A stretch of DNA of 64,000 nucleotides from Peribacillus deserti (GCF_016909175.1 NZ_JAFBFI010000003.1:186001-250000), one strand, 5' to 3'; positions 1 through 8,743 are shown, numbered from the stretch's first letter. A program made the numbers and translations. The notes: generated by a model not told the origin, from the letters alone.

Positions 1-829
1 TTTTGCATCTGTAGCATTAGTTCTGTACTACTTAAAAGTGCCAGTTTCGGAATACTTGCCCTTAGGTTTGTCTTTAGCCTTTATTCAGTTATTGGCCGGT
101 AATATTCTTTTTCGGATCTATATGAAACAAAAAAGCCCAGTCAATTTTCCAAAAGTTACTGCAAAGCAAAAAAAAATCCCTATAGAAAGGGACCAAACGA
201 AGCAGTTTATTCATTTATGTGTGACGCTGGCTTTCTTAATGGGCATCATTTTTGTCCTTGAATTTCTTACAAAATGGCCGATGATGCTGATAGTCAGTTT
301 AACCTCTATTATTTATCCGATTATTTGGTGTTTATTGAAAAAGAGATGGGCCCATGCCAAGAGATCCTTTGCTGATTTTAGAAGACATTCCCTTCCCAAC
401 ATGGACAATGAAACGATATTATTCATAAGTGCTGGTTTGTTTGGCAAAGCACTGACAGGTACACAATTCTCAGCTGGTTTACGCAGTGCATTAAATGATT
501 TGGCAGGCATATCTTTTCTTTTTTTTACAATTTCGATCATTTGTGCCGTGGTCCTTCTATGCTTTATCGGTATTCACCAAATTGTTGTGGTTACAGCATT
601 AGCCACTCAAATAGATCCTTATGTTATTGGAACTACTCCACCTGTTATTGCGTTGCTTCTTATGGTTTCATGGGCTATATCCGCTGTTTTAAGTCCTGTA
701 AATCCATTGAATTTACTGGTGAGCAGCGCTGTTCAGCATCCGGGATTATCAGTAGGATTAAAATGGAATGGCGTGTACCTTCTGACCATGTTTGTCATCG
801 GAGTGTTATTTGTTAACCTCATTCATTAG
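1..829 (+). CDS. Polytopic membrane protein, 3' part of the gene
   Basis: The reading frame is already open at the left edge (first complete codon at base 2) and runs to TAG at 827-829, so the N-terminus lies outside the window. A GTG at 38 is in frame, but hydrophobic coding continues upstream of it. I see several hydrophobic segments separated by a charged central loop (KQKKIPIERD), and a C-terminal half rich in helix-breaking G and P (SAVLSPVNPLNLL). That pattern recalls the ion-transporter superfamily (CitM/ArsB/NhaD-like carriers), but this is a resemblance and not a firm family call. The end overlaps the convergent GntR-type gene by 11 bases. Substrate unknown. Confidence 0.6.
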   Translation, partial: FASVALVLYYLKVPVSEYLPLGLSLAFIQLLAGNILFRIYMKQKSPVNFPKVTAKQKKIPIERDQTKQFIHLCVTLAFLMGIIFVLEFLTKWPMMLIVSLTSIIYPIIWCLLKKRWAHAKRSFADFRRHSLPNMDNETILFISAGLFGKALTGTQFSAGLRSALNDLAGISFLFFTISIICAVVLLCFIGIHQIVVVTALATQIDPYVIGTTPPVIALLLMVSWAISAVLSPVNPLNLLVSSAVQHPGLSVGLKWNGVYLLTMFVIGVLFVNLIH

Positions 830-1445
830 AACAGTTGAGAATAAAAGAATCAAGAAATGCAAGCAAGGTTTGTCGGTCTTTTTTGTAAAATGCAATCTTT
901 AATTCATTGATTTCAAAGTCTGCCTTAATGTGTGAAAAATAATCCTTTTCCACAAGCAAGGGGTAGATGTTATTCCAGAGTGATAAATAAAAGTCATTTG
1001 AAAGCTGCGTGCCCAATTCATTTATCCACGCAGAAAACTCCTTCCAAGTATCATTTGAATTGCTTTGTTGAAGGTTGACAGATGTCTTTTCCTCTAAGGA
1101 AAGCAAAATAATCTGTTTAGCATTCAAAAGTGCCATTTCAAAATATTTTTGCATGGTGGACAATTCCACACTTTGACTAATCAGACGATAGGGTATAAGA
1201 AAGGGGGCAGGCTTTGAAACAAATGTACCTCCACCCTGGCGAGAATCTAAATATTTTAAAAGCTCCAATATTCGAAGTCCTTCTCTTACAGAAGATCGAC
1301 TGACTCCTAGTAGTTCGCTTAATTCTCTTTCGGGAGGCAGTTTATCACCTTTCTCAAGATTTTCATCATGTATATAGCTGATAATGGAGCGTGTAACTTC
1401 TTCAAACATTCTTGGAACCGAGCGTAAATGATATGTTTTATCCAT
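819..1445 (-). CDS. GntR/FadR-family transcriptional regulator
   Basis: 208 residues. The N-terminal winged helix-turn-helix is clear (about residues 33-78: LPPERELSELLGVSRSSVRE, then a wing ending in GGGTFVSKP). The C-terminal part is mostly helical and would be the FCD ligand domain, but it is short for the family, and I cannot pick out the usual metal-binding histidines, so ligand sensing may be altered. The gene is divergent from a second FadR-type regulator at 1642 and convergent with the membrane protein that ends at 829. By position it could regulate that transporter or the sugar-acid genes. No operator specific to it was recognised. Confidence 0.8.
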   Translation of the reverse strand: MDKTYHLRSVPRMFEEVTRSIISYIHDENLEKGDKLPPERELSELLGVSRSSVREGLRILELLKYLDSRQGGGTFVSKPAPFLIPYRLISQSVELSTMQKYFEMALLNAKQIILLSLEEKTSVNLQQSNSNDTWKEFSAWINELGTQLSNDFYLSLWNNIYPLLVEKDYFSHIKADFEINELKIAFYKKDRQTLLAFLDSFILNCSNE

Positions 1446-1580
1446 AATGGGACACCCTTTATTGTTTGGAATAATCTTATTTTAACAAAAAGGGTTTAAT
1501 AAAAACATAGAAATGGTATTGACTAACTTTTAGAATTTAATTAATATTTAAATAAGGGGAAATATATCGTATATTAATTT

Positions 1581-1597
1581 TGGTCAGACCATATGAT
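1581..1597 (+). promoter_or_regulatory. Operator TGGTCAGACCA abutting a -10 hexamer (regulator promoter)
   Basis: The perfect palindrome TGGTCAGACCA at 1581-1591 is immediately followed by TATGAT (1592-1597), a good -10 element. Bound repressor would cover the promoter. The -35 region is weak. It is one of four copies in the island. Confidence 0.75.
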
Positions 1598-1641
1598 AAA
1601 ATAATATCAACACGAGGGCAGCTAAAAGAAATGGTGATTAA

Positions 1642-2364
1642 ATGGCTTTAAAACCGATAAAAAAGAGAAGATTATTTGAAGAAATTATACTTGCAATAGA
1701 GGAATACGTTGAGGAAGAGAAAATTTCTGCTGGTGAAAGGCTTCCATCTGAAAATGAGTTAGTGACTCTATTTCAAGTGAGTAAGACGGCGGTTCGTGAA
1801 GCGATGAGTGTTTTGCAAGCCAATGGCATTATTGAAAAAAGGTCTGGAGCCGGGATTTTTTTGAAAGACCTTCATGGCGAAAGCATAGCAGGACGTGTTA
1901 CTAATCATTTGCTAAATCAAAAGGATTATACAGAAATTCTGGAGTTTAGACGGGGCCTTGAAGTAGAGGCTGCAGCTTTGGCTGCAGTAAAAGCCACAGA
2001 TGAAGATATAAGAATGATTAGTGAGGCGCAAAAAAAATTATTAGAAGCCCATTCAACTGGAGCTTTAGGGTTAGAGGAAGATTATATGTTCCATTATTCT
2101 ATAATCCTTGCTTCTCATAATTCAATTTATAAAGAAGTCTTTGATAATGTAGCTGAAAAATTTGAAGAAGGTATGCGGATTAGTAAGTTACAATCTTCAA
2201 AAGTACCAGGTCGATTTGCAGAAGTATATGAGGAACACAATGACATCTTAGATAGTCTGAAAAGTAAAGATCCCAAAAGAGCCGCTGAAACTATGCGGAA
2301 GCATCTCATCCTAAATGAAAGAAAGCTTTGGTCTAACCGTACTACAAAGAAAGAACCAATTTAA
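1642..2364 (+). CDS. FadR-family regulator of the sugar-acid island
   Basis: 240 residues. The GntR winged helix-turn-helix (about 27-75, with LPSENELVTLFQVSKTAVRE) is followed by an FCD-type effector domain (about 90-225) with an E/D- and H-rich helical pattern (EFRRGLEVEAAALAA, then HYSI, EEHNDI). FadR-type proteins repress catabolic genes and are released by a substrate or intermediate. An 11-bp palindrome of the FadR type (TGGT-N3-ACCA) lies 50 bases upstream of this gene. The same palindrome recurs before the RraA-like gene, the dehydratase and the LarA-like gene, so autoregulation and control of the island are likely. The stop codon sits in the loop of a terminator hairpin. Confidence 0.85.
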   Translation: MALKPIKKRRLFEEIILAIEEYVEEEKISAGERLPSENELVTLFQVSKTAVREAMSVLQANGIIEKRSGAGIFLKDLHGESIAGRVTNHLLNQKDYTEILEFRRGLEVEAAALAAVKATDEDIRMISEAQKKLLEAHSTGALGLEEDYMFHYSIILASHNSIYKEVFDNVAEKFEEGMRISKLQSSKVPGRFAEVYEEHNDILDSLKSKDPKRAAETMRKHLILNERKLWSNRTTKKEPI

Positions 2365-2376
2365 ACTGGTTCTTTT
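2351..2376 (+). terminator. Terminator of the regulator gene
   Basis: Stem AAGAACCA (2351-2358) pairs with TGGTTCTT (2367-2374), followed by a short pyrimidine-rich tail. The regulator's TAA stop lies in the loop. It insulates the regulator from the next promoter. Confidence 0.6.
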
Positions 2377-2385
2377 CCTCTAAAG

Positions 2386-2402
2386 TGGTCAGACCATACT
2401 AT
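2386..2402 (+). promoter_or_regulatory. Operator TGGTCAGACCA abutting a -10 hexamer (RraA-Ldh2-FAH operon)
   Basis: Identical palindrome at 2386-2396 followed directly by TACTAT (2397-2402), 27 bases before the ATG of the RraA-like gene. Confidence 0.75.
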
Positions 2403-2428
2403 TTTAATAATTAATTAGGAGGAACATA

Positions 2429-3112
2429 ATGGGTAATGTTGGTTTTCGAATCAAAAAAGATTTTGAACGGATAGACCCGATTATTGTTAAACAATTTAGG
2501 GGGATAGCAACGTCCAATATTGGTGATGTAATGGGCAGGCTTTGGGCTATGGATCATAGAATTAAACCAGTAAATCATCCAGGTATACATTTAGTTGGAA
2601 GCGCTTTTACGGTCCGGACGCATCCTTCTGACAATCTTCTTGTACATAAAGCCATGGATCTGGCACAACCAGGTGATGTCATAGTGATTGATGCATTTGG
2701 TGACATGGGTAATGCCATTCTTGGTGAAATTATGTGCCATTATGCAAAAACCAAAGGAATTGCGGGATATGTTGTAGATGGACCAGTAAGAGATTTAGAT
2801 GGTATTGCAAAAATGGGATTTCCGGTATTTTCAAAAGGAGGAACACCTAGAGGTCCTTATAAAGAGGGACCAGGTGAGATTAATACAATAATTAGCTGCG
2901 GAAATGTTCCTGTTGAGCCCGGGGATTTAATTGTCGGGGATGGTGATGGAGTAATCGTTGTTCCAAAAGCAGAAGCTTTAGAGATATTAGAAAAGGCCAA
3001 GGCGGTTGAACGTCAGGAATCAGAGATCATTCAGTCCATTTATAACGGGCAATGGGATCGAAAGTGGGTAGATGACGTTTTAAACAAAAAAGGATGTGAG
3101 ATCCTTGATTAA
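2429..3112 (+). CDS. RraA-like aldolase/decarboxylase family protein
   Basis: 227 residues. The RraA / 4-hydroxy-4-methyl-2-oxoglutarate aldolase fold is recognisable from LAQPGDVIVIDAFGD, the GEIMCHYAKTKGIAGYVVDG stretch and PVRDLDGI, whose Arg-Asp pair is the substrate/metal site of HMG/CHA aldolases. Enzymes of this family cleave 4-hydroxy-2-oxo acids to pyruvate or decarboxylate oxaloacetate with Mg2+. RraA-like regulators of RNase E share the fold, but the catabolic setting argues for an enzyme. The start is supported by AGGAGG 12 bases upstream. It is first in an operon with the Ldh2- and FAH-type genes and overlaps the next frame. Exact substrate unknown. Confidence 0.8.
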   Translation: MGNVGFRIKKDFERIDPIIVKQFRGIATSNIGDVMGRLWAMDHRIKPVNHPGIHLVGSAFTVRTHPSDNLLVHKAMDLAQPGDVIVIDAFGDMGNAILGEIMCHYAKTKGIAGYVVDGPVRDLDGIAKMGFPVFSKGGTPRGPYKEGPGEINTIISCGNVPVEPGDLIVGDGDGVIVVPKAEALEILEKAKAVERQESEIIQSIYNGQWDRKWVDDVLNKKGCEILD

Positions 3113-4181
3113 TCTTGCAGAAGAGCGTGTCCAAAGCAAAGATTTAGAAAATCTGGTAGAAGAAATTTTTCTAAATGCCGGTCTCGATCGAAAGCAAGCC
3201 TTATCCATAACAAAGCACTTGGTAAACGCTAATTTAAGAGGAGTAGATTCTCATGGTGTGAGCCGTGTAGGGATTTATACAAAAAGACTTGAGCAAGGAC
3301 TTGTGAATAGAGAGTTTAATCCGATCCATTCGAAAGAAACACCCGTTAGTCTTCTAATTGATGCTCAGAATTGCTCCGGTATTCCTATTGCACATTATGG
3401 AATGAAAAAAGCCATTCAAAAAGCAAAGAAGTCAGGGATAGGAATGGTGGGAATACAAAATTCAAACCATTGTGGCATGTTAGCTGATTATACCCGTATA
3501 GCAGTAGAAAATGATTGTATAGCTATTGCAACCACAAATGCTCCATCGACTATGCCGCCATGGGGTGCGAAAGAGCGGTTTTTTGGCACGAATCCTATAT
3601 CCTATGGTATCCCAGCCGGTCAGGAAAAAGATATTATTTTTGATATGGCTACAAGTAAGGTTGCCAGGGGTAAAATTATTCTGGCAGAAAAAAGAAACCA
3701 GCAAATCCCTCTAGGGTGGGCTTTATCTTCAGAGGGAACTCCAACCTCTGATCCAAAAGAGGCTATAAATGGGGTAGTGCTGCCAGTAGGAGAACACAAG
3801 GGGTATGGAATTGCCTTTCTTGTAGAGTGTTTATCATCTTTATTTACAGGAGCTGCGTATGGCCCTTTTATTGGGGACCTTTACAATAACTTCATTGATA
3901 AACAAAATGTAGGCCAGTTTTTTCTAGTCATGCGTGCAGATTTGTTTCAGGACTTAGATGTGTTTAAACATAGAATTGATCAAATGATCCGAGAGATACG
4001 TGCCTTACCATTAATGGAGGGAGTAGAGAAAATTTACCTGCCGGGCGAAATTGAGATGGAAAACGAATTAGATCGGCGGAAAAATGGTATCCCGCTAGGA
4101 AAAGAGACGGTTTCAGAAATAGTAACACTAGCACAGAAATACAACATTAAAGAATCTTTAATAGATCAGCTGGTTACATGA
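3096..4181 (+). CDS. Ldh2-family (malate/L-lactate dehydrogenase type 2) oxidoreductase
   Basis: About 361 residues, usual for the family. Ldh2-type markers are GVDSHGVSR near residue 50, NSNHCGMLADY near 125 and the FGTNPISYGIP segment. These NAD(P)-dependent enzymes interconvert 2-hydroxy and 2-oxo acids (malate, ureidoglycolate, sulfolactate by ComC, 2,3-diketogulonate). The GTG at 3096 lies almost on the AAAGGA motif. A TTG at 3105, ten bases after that motif, is an equally plausible start. The frame overlaps the end of the RraA-like gene, implying coupled translation. The substrate is probably the same 2-oxo/2-hydroxy acid handled by its neighbours. Confidence 0.85.
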   Translation: MRSLINLAEERVQSKDLENLVEEIFLNAGLDRKQALSITKHLVNANLRGVDSHGVSRVGIYTKRLEQGLVNREFNPIHSKETPVSLLIDAQNCSGIPIAHYGMKKAIQKAKKSGIGMVGIQNSNHCGMLADYTRIAVENDCIAIATTNAPSTMPPWGAKERFFGTNPISYGIPAGQEKDIIFDMATSKVARGKIILAEKRNQQIPLGWALSSEGTPTSDPKEAINGVVLPVGEHKGYGIAFLVECLSSLFTGAAYGPFIGDLYNNFIDKQNVGQFFLVMRADLFQDLDVFKHRIDQMIREIRALPLMEGVEKIYLPGEIEMENELDRRKNGIPLGKETVSEIVTLAQKYNIKESLIDQLVT

Positions 4182-4221
4182 TAAGCAAAATAAATGCATA
4201 TAAAAAAGGAGAAATGAAAAC

Positions 4222-5136
4222 ATGCGCTTAGCTACAATCGTAACAAACGGAACAGAAAAGGCAGCGGTTATAACAAAGAGTGGGGCAGTACTTATAGACT
4301 TTATTAATCAACAATTTAAGCAGAATTTTGAAACAACCCTTTTTGAGATCATTAGGAAGGACCAGCTTAATAGCTTAAAAGAATGGTATGAGACAGAAGG
4401 AAGCCAAGAGCTAGAGCAGTCAGCACAGATCATTTCTAAGGAACAGATTGAATATGCCCCATTGTACAAGCATCCAAGAAAAATATGGGGTATAGGACTG
4501 AACTATGTGGAACATGCTTCAGATTTAAGCGAGAAAGCACCTAACACTGAACCTGCGAGCTTTATGAAACCAGATACGGCTATTATCGGATTTAATGATA
4601 CTATTGAAGTTCCATTACAATCTGAGCGAACAACTGCTGAAGCGGAGTTGGGGATTATTATAGGTAAAGAATGTAAAGATATATCTGAAGAGGATGCACC
4701 AAATGTAGTAGCAGGGTTAACGACCATTATAGACATGACTGCTGAAGACATATTACAAAAAAATCCACGGTATTTAACTCGATCCAAAAGCTTTGATACA
4801 TTCTTTAGTTTTGGTCCTGAGCTTGTAACGCTGGATGAAATTAAAGATATTCTTAATTTAAATGTTGCAACTGTGATTAATGGAAATATTCACCGCGAAA
4901 ATGTTGTTGCAAACATGACTTTTCGCCCTTGGCAATTAGTTTCATTTCATTCTAAAGTAATGACCTTATTACCTGGAGACATCATTTCAACAGGAACCCC
5001 TGGTGCTGTTGTCATCCGTGACGGAGATATTGTAGAATGCCAGATTGAAGGTTTTGAAACACTTGTAAATAAGGTTCAGGACTTAAAAGTTAAGCATAAC
5101 AAAGATCAAGAAGAGCCAGTAGCTTCTAAAAAATAA
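4222..5136 (+). CDS. Fumarylacetoacetate hydrolase (FAH)-family protein
   Basis: 304 residues: a variable N-terminal part (1-85), then the FAH catalytic domain. Visible markers are GIGLNYVEHASD, the metal-ligand region TTAEAELGIIIG, RSKSFDTFFSFGPEL and the closing STGTPGAVV. Family members hydrolyse or isomerise diketo acids with Mg2+/Ca2+. In sugar-acid routes such as the L-rhamnonate or L-fuconate diketo pathways, a FAH enzyme splits a 2,4-diketo-3-deoxy acid. With an IlvD-type dehydratase and an SDR in the same regulon that role is attractive, but it is inferred. AAGGAG precedes the ATG. A strong hairpin terminator follows. Confidence 0.85.
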   Translation: MRLATIVTNGTEKAAVITKSGAVLIDFINQQFKQNFETTLFEIIRKDQLNSLKEWYETEGSQELEQSAQIISKEQIEYAPLYKHPRKIWGIGLNYVEHASDLSEKAPNTEPASFMKPDTAIIGFNDTIEVPLQSERTTAEAELGIIIGKECKDISEEDAPNVVAGLTTIIDMTAEDILQKNPRYLTRSKSFDTFFSFGPELVTLDEIKDILNLNVATVINGNIHRENVVANMTFRPWQLVSFHSKVMTLLPGDIISTGTPGAVVIRDGDIVECQIEGFETLVNKVQDLKVKHNKDQEEPVASKK

Positions 5137-5140
5137 TATG

Positions 5141-5178
5141 AAAGAAGCCGCCATCACAAAGCTGGCGGCTTTTCTTTA
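5141..5178. terminator. Bidirectional terminator between the FAH and dehydratase genes
   Basis: AAAGAAGCCGCCA (5141-5153) pairs with TGGCGGCTTTTCTTT (from 5163). A-rich and T-rich flanks allow use from both sides for these convergent genes. Confidence 0.85.
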
Positions 5179-6882
5179 TTTAACTTTTTCTTTCTGAAGA
5201 GCTAGGAGGAAATCAAAGTCACAGCCTTTATCAGCCTGCATAACATGCTTTTGATACATCTGGACATAACCTCTTGAAGCAATAGCTGGGGGTGTCCATT
5301 TTGCTCTCCTCATTGTTAATTCTTCTTCTGAAACGAGAAGTTCAAGCTTTCGGTTTTCAACATTTACCTCAATCATATCTCCTGTTTGTATAAGTCCTAT
5401 AGGCCCGCCTACTGCTGCTTCAGGGGCTGCATGAAGAATAACTGTCCCAAATGCGGTACCACTCATACGTGCGTCCGAAATTCGAATCATATCTCTAACA
5501 CCCTTTTTTAGTAAATATTGAGGAATGGGCATCATTCCTGCTTCTGGCATACCAGGTGCTCCGACAGGACCAGCATTTTGCAATATTAATATATCATCTG
5601 CTTGAATATCCAGAGATGGATCATCAATCATAGTCTCAAGTTCTTTGATAGAAGCAAAGACAACTGCTCTTCCTCTATGATTCAGTAAATCTTTTGAAGC
5701 GGCTTTAGGCTTGATTAGGGCGCCATTTGGTGCAAGATTCCCCTTTAATACAGCTATTCCACCATCCTTATGTAAGGGTTGTTCAAATGGATAAATGATA
5801 TCGCGGTAAACATTAGAAATGGTAACATCTCTTAAATTTTCTTTCATTGTAGTTCCTGTTACTGTTAATTCGTTTAAATGCAACAGAGACTCGAGCTCTT
5901 TCAGTACCGCTGGAGTACCCCCAGCTTTAAAAAAATCTTCCATTTGGTATTTGCCCGCTGGACGTAAATTGGCTATAAAAGGTGTTGTTTTGCTTAATTC
6001 ATCAAAGCGTTCAAGAGGCAGCTCTATTCCAAGACGCCCTGCGATTGCAATTAAATGAATGACCGCATTTGTAGAACCACCAACGGCCATAAGTGCTCTG
6101 ACAGCATTGTCAAGGGATTTCTCTGTAATAATCTGAGAAGGTGTTATTCCTTTATTTACAAGTTCTACAATCTTTTTTCCTGTCTCAATACCATGTTTCA
6201 AACGGCCATTATGTGTAGCCGGAATTGCAGCACCTCCAGGAAGCATCATGCCCATAGCTTCAGCACAAACGGCCATAGTGCTTGCGCTGCCCATTACCAT
6301 GCAGTGACCGGCGGTTGGAGCCAAAGCTTCATTAATAGCATCCTTTTCCTGTTCAGTTATATTATCACCGCGATATTCTTGCCAGAAAAAACGGCAGTCC
6401 GAGCAAGCCCCAAGCGTTTTACCTTCATATTCACCATTGTTCATTGGTCCACCTGTAATAATAATGGAGGGAATATCAGCACTGGCGGCCCCCATTAACT
6501 GTGAAGGTGTGACCTTATCACATCCGCCAATTAACACAACTCCATCTATAGGCTGTGCACGGATCATTTCCTCTGTATCCATTGCAGCGAGGTTTCGATA
6601 TAACATAGTAGTAGGACTAGTGTTGATTTCTCCAAGTGAGATAGTTGGAAATTCTAAGGGGATTCCTCCTGCCATTAAAACCCCCTTTTTAATCGCTTCT
6701 ACCAGCGGCCCGATATGAGTGTGACACCGGTTAATCTCGCTTCTTGTATTGCATATCCCAATAGCAGGCTTTTTGAAATCCTCCTCATCAAATCCAAGAT
6801 GTCTGTTAAACGCCTGGCGAATAAATTGGCTAAATCCAGCATCGCCATAAGAAGTCAGCCCTTTTTTTTCAGGTACCTTCAT
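5176..6882 (-). CDS. IlvD/Edd-family sugar-acid dehydratase
   Basis: 568 residues, full length. Three cysteines expected to hold the Fe-S cluster are in place: C44 (GICNTRSEINRC), C121 (GGCDKVTPSQ) and C194 (AGHCMVMGSASTM). The CNTRSEINRCHTH and GHCMVMGSAS wording matches pentonate/hexonate dehydratases (arabonate, xylonate and similar) better than the DHAD of branched-chain amino-acid synthesis. Such enzymes remove water from an aldonic acid to give a 2-keto-3-deoxy acid. It is convergent with the FAH operon and divergent from the LarA-like gene, with its own TGGTCATACCA operator 32 bases upstream. No ilvBHC genes are nearby. Confidence 0.85.
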   Translation of the reverse strand: MKVPEKKGLTSYGDAGFSQFIRQAFNRHLGFDEEDFKKPAIGICNTRSEINRCHTHIGPLVEAIKKGVLMAGGIPLEFPTISLGEINTSPTTMLYRNLAAMDTEEMIRAQPIDGVVLIGGCDKVTPSQLMGAASADIPSIIITGGPMNNGEYEGKTLGACSDCRFFWQEYRGDNITEQEKDAINEALAPTAGHCMVMGSASTMAVCAEAMGMMLPGGAAIPATHNGRLKHGIETGKKIVELVNKGITPSQIITEKSLDNAVRALMAVGGSTNAVIHLIAIAGRLGIELPLERFDELSKTTPFIANLRPAGKYQMEDFFKAGGTPAVLKELESLLHLNELTVTGTTMKENLRDVTISNVYRDIIYPFEQPLHKDGGIAVLKGNLAPNGALIKPKAASKDLLNHRGRAVVFASIKELETMIDDPSLDIQADDILILQNAGPVGAPGMPEAGMMPIPQYLLKKGVRDMIRISDARMSGTAFGTVILHAAPEAAVGGPIGLIQTGDMIEVNVENRKLELLVSEEELTMRRAKWTPPAIASRGYVQMYQKHVMQADKGCDFDFLLALQKEKVK

Positions 6883-6907
6883 ATAGAAACCCCTTTTCTT
6901 TAATTAA

Positions 6908-6924
6908 ATAATATGGTATGACCA
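6908..6924 (-). promoter_or_regulatory. Operator TGGTCATACCA abutting a -10 hexamer (dehydratase promoter)
   Basis: Read on the minus strand, TGGTCATACCA (6924-6914) is followed at once by TATTAT (6913-6908). This is the same layout as the three plus-strand copies, with one central base changed. Confidence 0.7.
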
Positions 6925-7117
6925 ATTAAATTAAGAATATTCTATTACTTACATAGAAATCATAGCATTAAAGGAATTATTCAACAAACAAAAAATGGGC
7001 TGATACAGCATGAAAAAATAAAAAATAAATAAGTTGACAAAATTTTCAGATTTAATATAAAATTAGTTTATATATTTCCCCCACAGGTTTAGCAGTGAAA
7101 AATTTTTGTAGATAAAT

Positions 7118-7134
7118 TGGTCAGACCATATTAA
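7118..7134 (+). promoter_or_regulatory. Operator TGGTCAGACCA abutting a -10-like hexamer (LarA-like operon)
   Basis: Palindrome at 7118-7128 followed by TATTAA (7129-7134), 34 bases upstream of the LarA-like ATG. A TTGTAG at 7106-7111 could serve as -35 with 17-bp spacing. Confidence 0.75.
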
Positions 7135-7161
7135 TATATTAAATGAATTAGAGGGGTTACT

Positions 7162-8424
7162 ATGTTTGAAATGTTTGAGATTAAACAGCATTTTCAATCT
7201 ACATCCATAAACCTTATGGAAGCAAAAATTAAAGAAGAAATAGACAAAGGTTTCTCTAATTCATCTTTGCCTGCAAATGCTTCTATTGCAATCACAGCAG
7301 GAAGCAGAGGTATTACGAACATTTCATTTATCCTGAACGTTATAGTAAAGACTTTGAAGGCAAAAGGATTTAGCCCTTTTTTAGTCCCAGCGATGGGAAG
7401 TCACGGTGGAGCGACTGCAGCCGGGCAAGTCGAAGTATTAGAACACCTTGGGATAAATGAACAAACAATTGGAGCACCAATCCACTCATCCATGGAAGTT
7501 GAAACCATTGGGAAAACAGAACAGGGAGTACCGGTTTACATGGATCGGAATGCCTTTAATGCTGATGGAATTATAGTGATCAATCGTGTAAAAGCACATA
7601 CCGCATTTCGTGGAAATGTTGAAAGTGGACTTAGTAAAATGGTAGCAATCGGGCTTGGGAAAATAAAAGGAGCAACTTATATTCACCAGGGCGGTGCCCT
7701 AAAAATGGCGGAAACAATTGAAAGCGTATCCAAACTAGCATTGCAGCTATCGCCTATCCTTTTTGGTCTCGCCATTATTGAAAATGGATATGACGAAACC
7801 GCTGATATCGTAGGAGTATCAAAAGAAGATTGGCATAAAAAAGAAAATGAGCTTCTTAATAGGTCTAAACAAATGATGCCTAGCCTGCCTGTTGAGGACA
7901 TTGATTTACTAATCGTAGAAGAGATGGGTAAATGCTTTAGTGGGACAGGAATGGATCCTAATATCATTGGAAGGTGGCGGATAGAAGGGGTGCCAGAACC
8001 TGAAAGCCCTAGAATAAAACGGATTGCAGTGATGGATTTAGCAGAAAAATCCTTCGGCAATGCTCAAGGAGTTGGACTTGCGGATTTTATGACTGAAGTG
8101 CTCTTCAATAAAATTGATAAAAACTCTACTTATACAAATGCATTAACAAGTACATATTTGCAAAGAGCTATGTTTCCTTTAATCTATCAAACTGAAAAGG
8201 AAGCTATAGAAACGGCCATACAAAGCTTAGGTCCTGATGTAGATCATAATAAACTTAAAATTATACAAATACCCAATACACTTCATTTAGGCAGAGTATT
8301 AGTTTCGAAAAGCATAATAAAGGAACTTGAAGAATTGAACATCTCTTTTGAAATAATCAGATCTTATCAGCTTTCATTTGATGAACGGGAAAACCTATCT
8401 GTCAAACTATCAAATATAAATTAA
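7162..8424 (+). CDS. LarA-like (DUF2088) racemase/epimerase-family protein
   Basis: 420 residues. Markers of the LarA N-terminal domain are AITAGSRGI near 50, PAMGSHGGATAAGQ near 76 and the region RVKAHTAFRGNVESGLSKM with conserved H and K. LarA itself is lactate racemase carrying a nickel-pincer nucleotide made by LarB, LarC and LarE. Many relatives racemise or epimerise other 2-hydroxy acids. No larB/C/E is present in the window, so the cofactor would have to come from elsewhere. It starts an apparent operon with the split UxaA-type lyase and the transporter genes. The start is supported by GAGGGG upstream. Confidence 0.75.
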   Translation: MFEMFEIKQHFQSTSINLMEAKIKEEIDKGFSNSSLPANASIAITAGSRGITNISFILNVIVKTLKAKGFSPFLVPAMGSHGGATAAGQVEVLEHLGINEQTIGAPIHSSMEVETIGKTEQGVPVYMDRNAFNADGIIVINRVKAHTAFRGNVESGLSKMVAIGLGKIKGATYIHQGGALKMAETIESVSKLALQLSPILFGLAIIENGYDETADIVGVSKEDWHKKENELLNRSKQMMPSLPVEDIDLLIVEEMGKCFSGTGMDPNIIGRWRIEGVPEPESPRIKRIAVMDLAEKSFGNAQGVGLADFMTEVLFNKIDKNSTYTNALTSTYLQRAMFPLIYQTEKEAIETAIQSLGPDVDHNKLKIIQIPNTLHLGRVLVSKSIIKELEELNISFEIIRSYQLSFDERENLSVKLSNIN

Positions 8425-8437
8425 AGGAGGTATTCGG

Positions 8438-8743
8438 ATGGTTGATGTGGCAGCATACACCCAAAAGTCTGCATTGATTATAGATCCTGCCGATAATGTA
8501 GCTGTAGCATTGCAGGATCTTAAAAAGGGAGAACAATGCCACGTAAGTTCCAATGGAAGAGAAGAATGGATCCTTCTCTTAGAAGATATTCCATTCGGTC
8601 ATAAATTGGCGATAGAACCAATTGGACAAAATGAAAGCGTATTAAAATATGGGGAAGAAATAGGAAAGACGAACACACCGGTAAAAAAAGGTGAATGGAT
8701 ACACGTCCACAACATGTTTTGTGAAAGGGGAGGTGGAAAATGA
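8438..8743 (+). CDS. UxaA-type lyase, small (SAF-domain) subunit
   Basis: 101 residues that match the N-terminal SAF domain of altronate/galactarate dehydratases (AVALQDLKKGEQCHV near 28, EDIPFGHKLAIEPI near 48). In UxaA and GarD this domain is fused to the catalytic part. Here it is a separate polypeptide, as in (R)-sulfolactate sulfo-lyase SuyA and in many split UxaA proteins. A strong AAAGGAGG precedes the start. Its TGA overlaps the ATG of the large subunit (ATGA), so the two products should be made together. Confidence 0.8.
   Translation: MVDVAAYTQKSALIIDPADNVAVALQDLKKGEQCHVSSNGREEWILLLEDIPFGHKLAIEPIGQNESVLKYGEEIGKTNTPVKKGEWIHVHNMFCERGGGK

Noticed and set aside
5176-6882. ilvD of branched-chain amino-acid biosynthesis
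   Set aside because: Sequence around the Fe-S cysteines is of the sugar-acid dehydratase type, and the operator and neighbours are catabolic.
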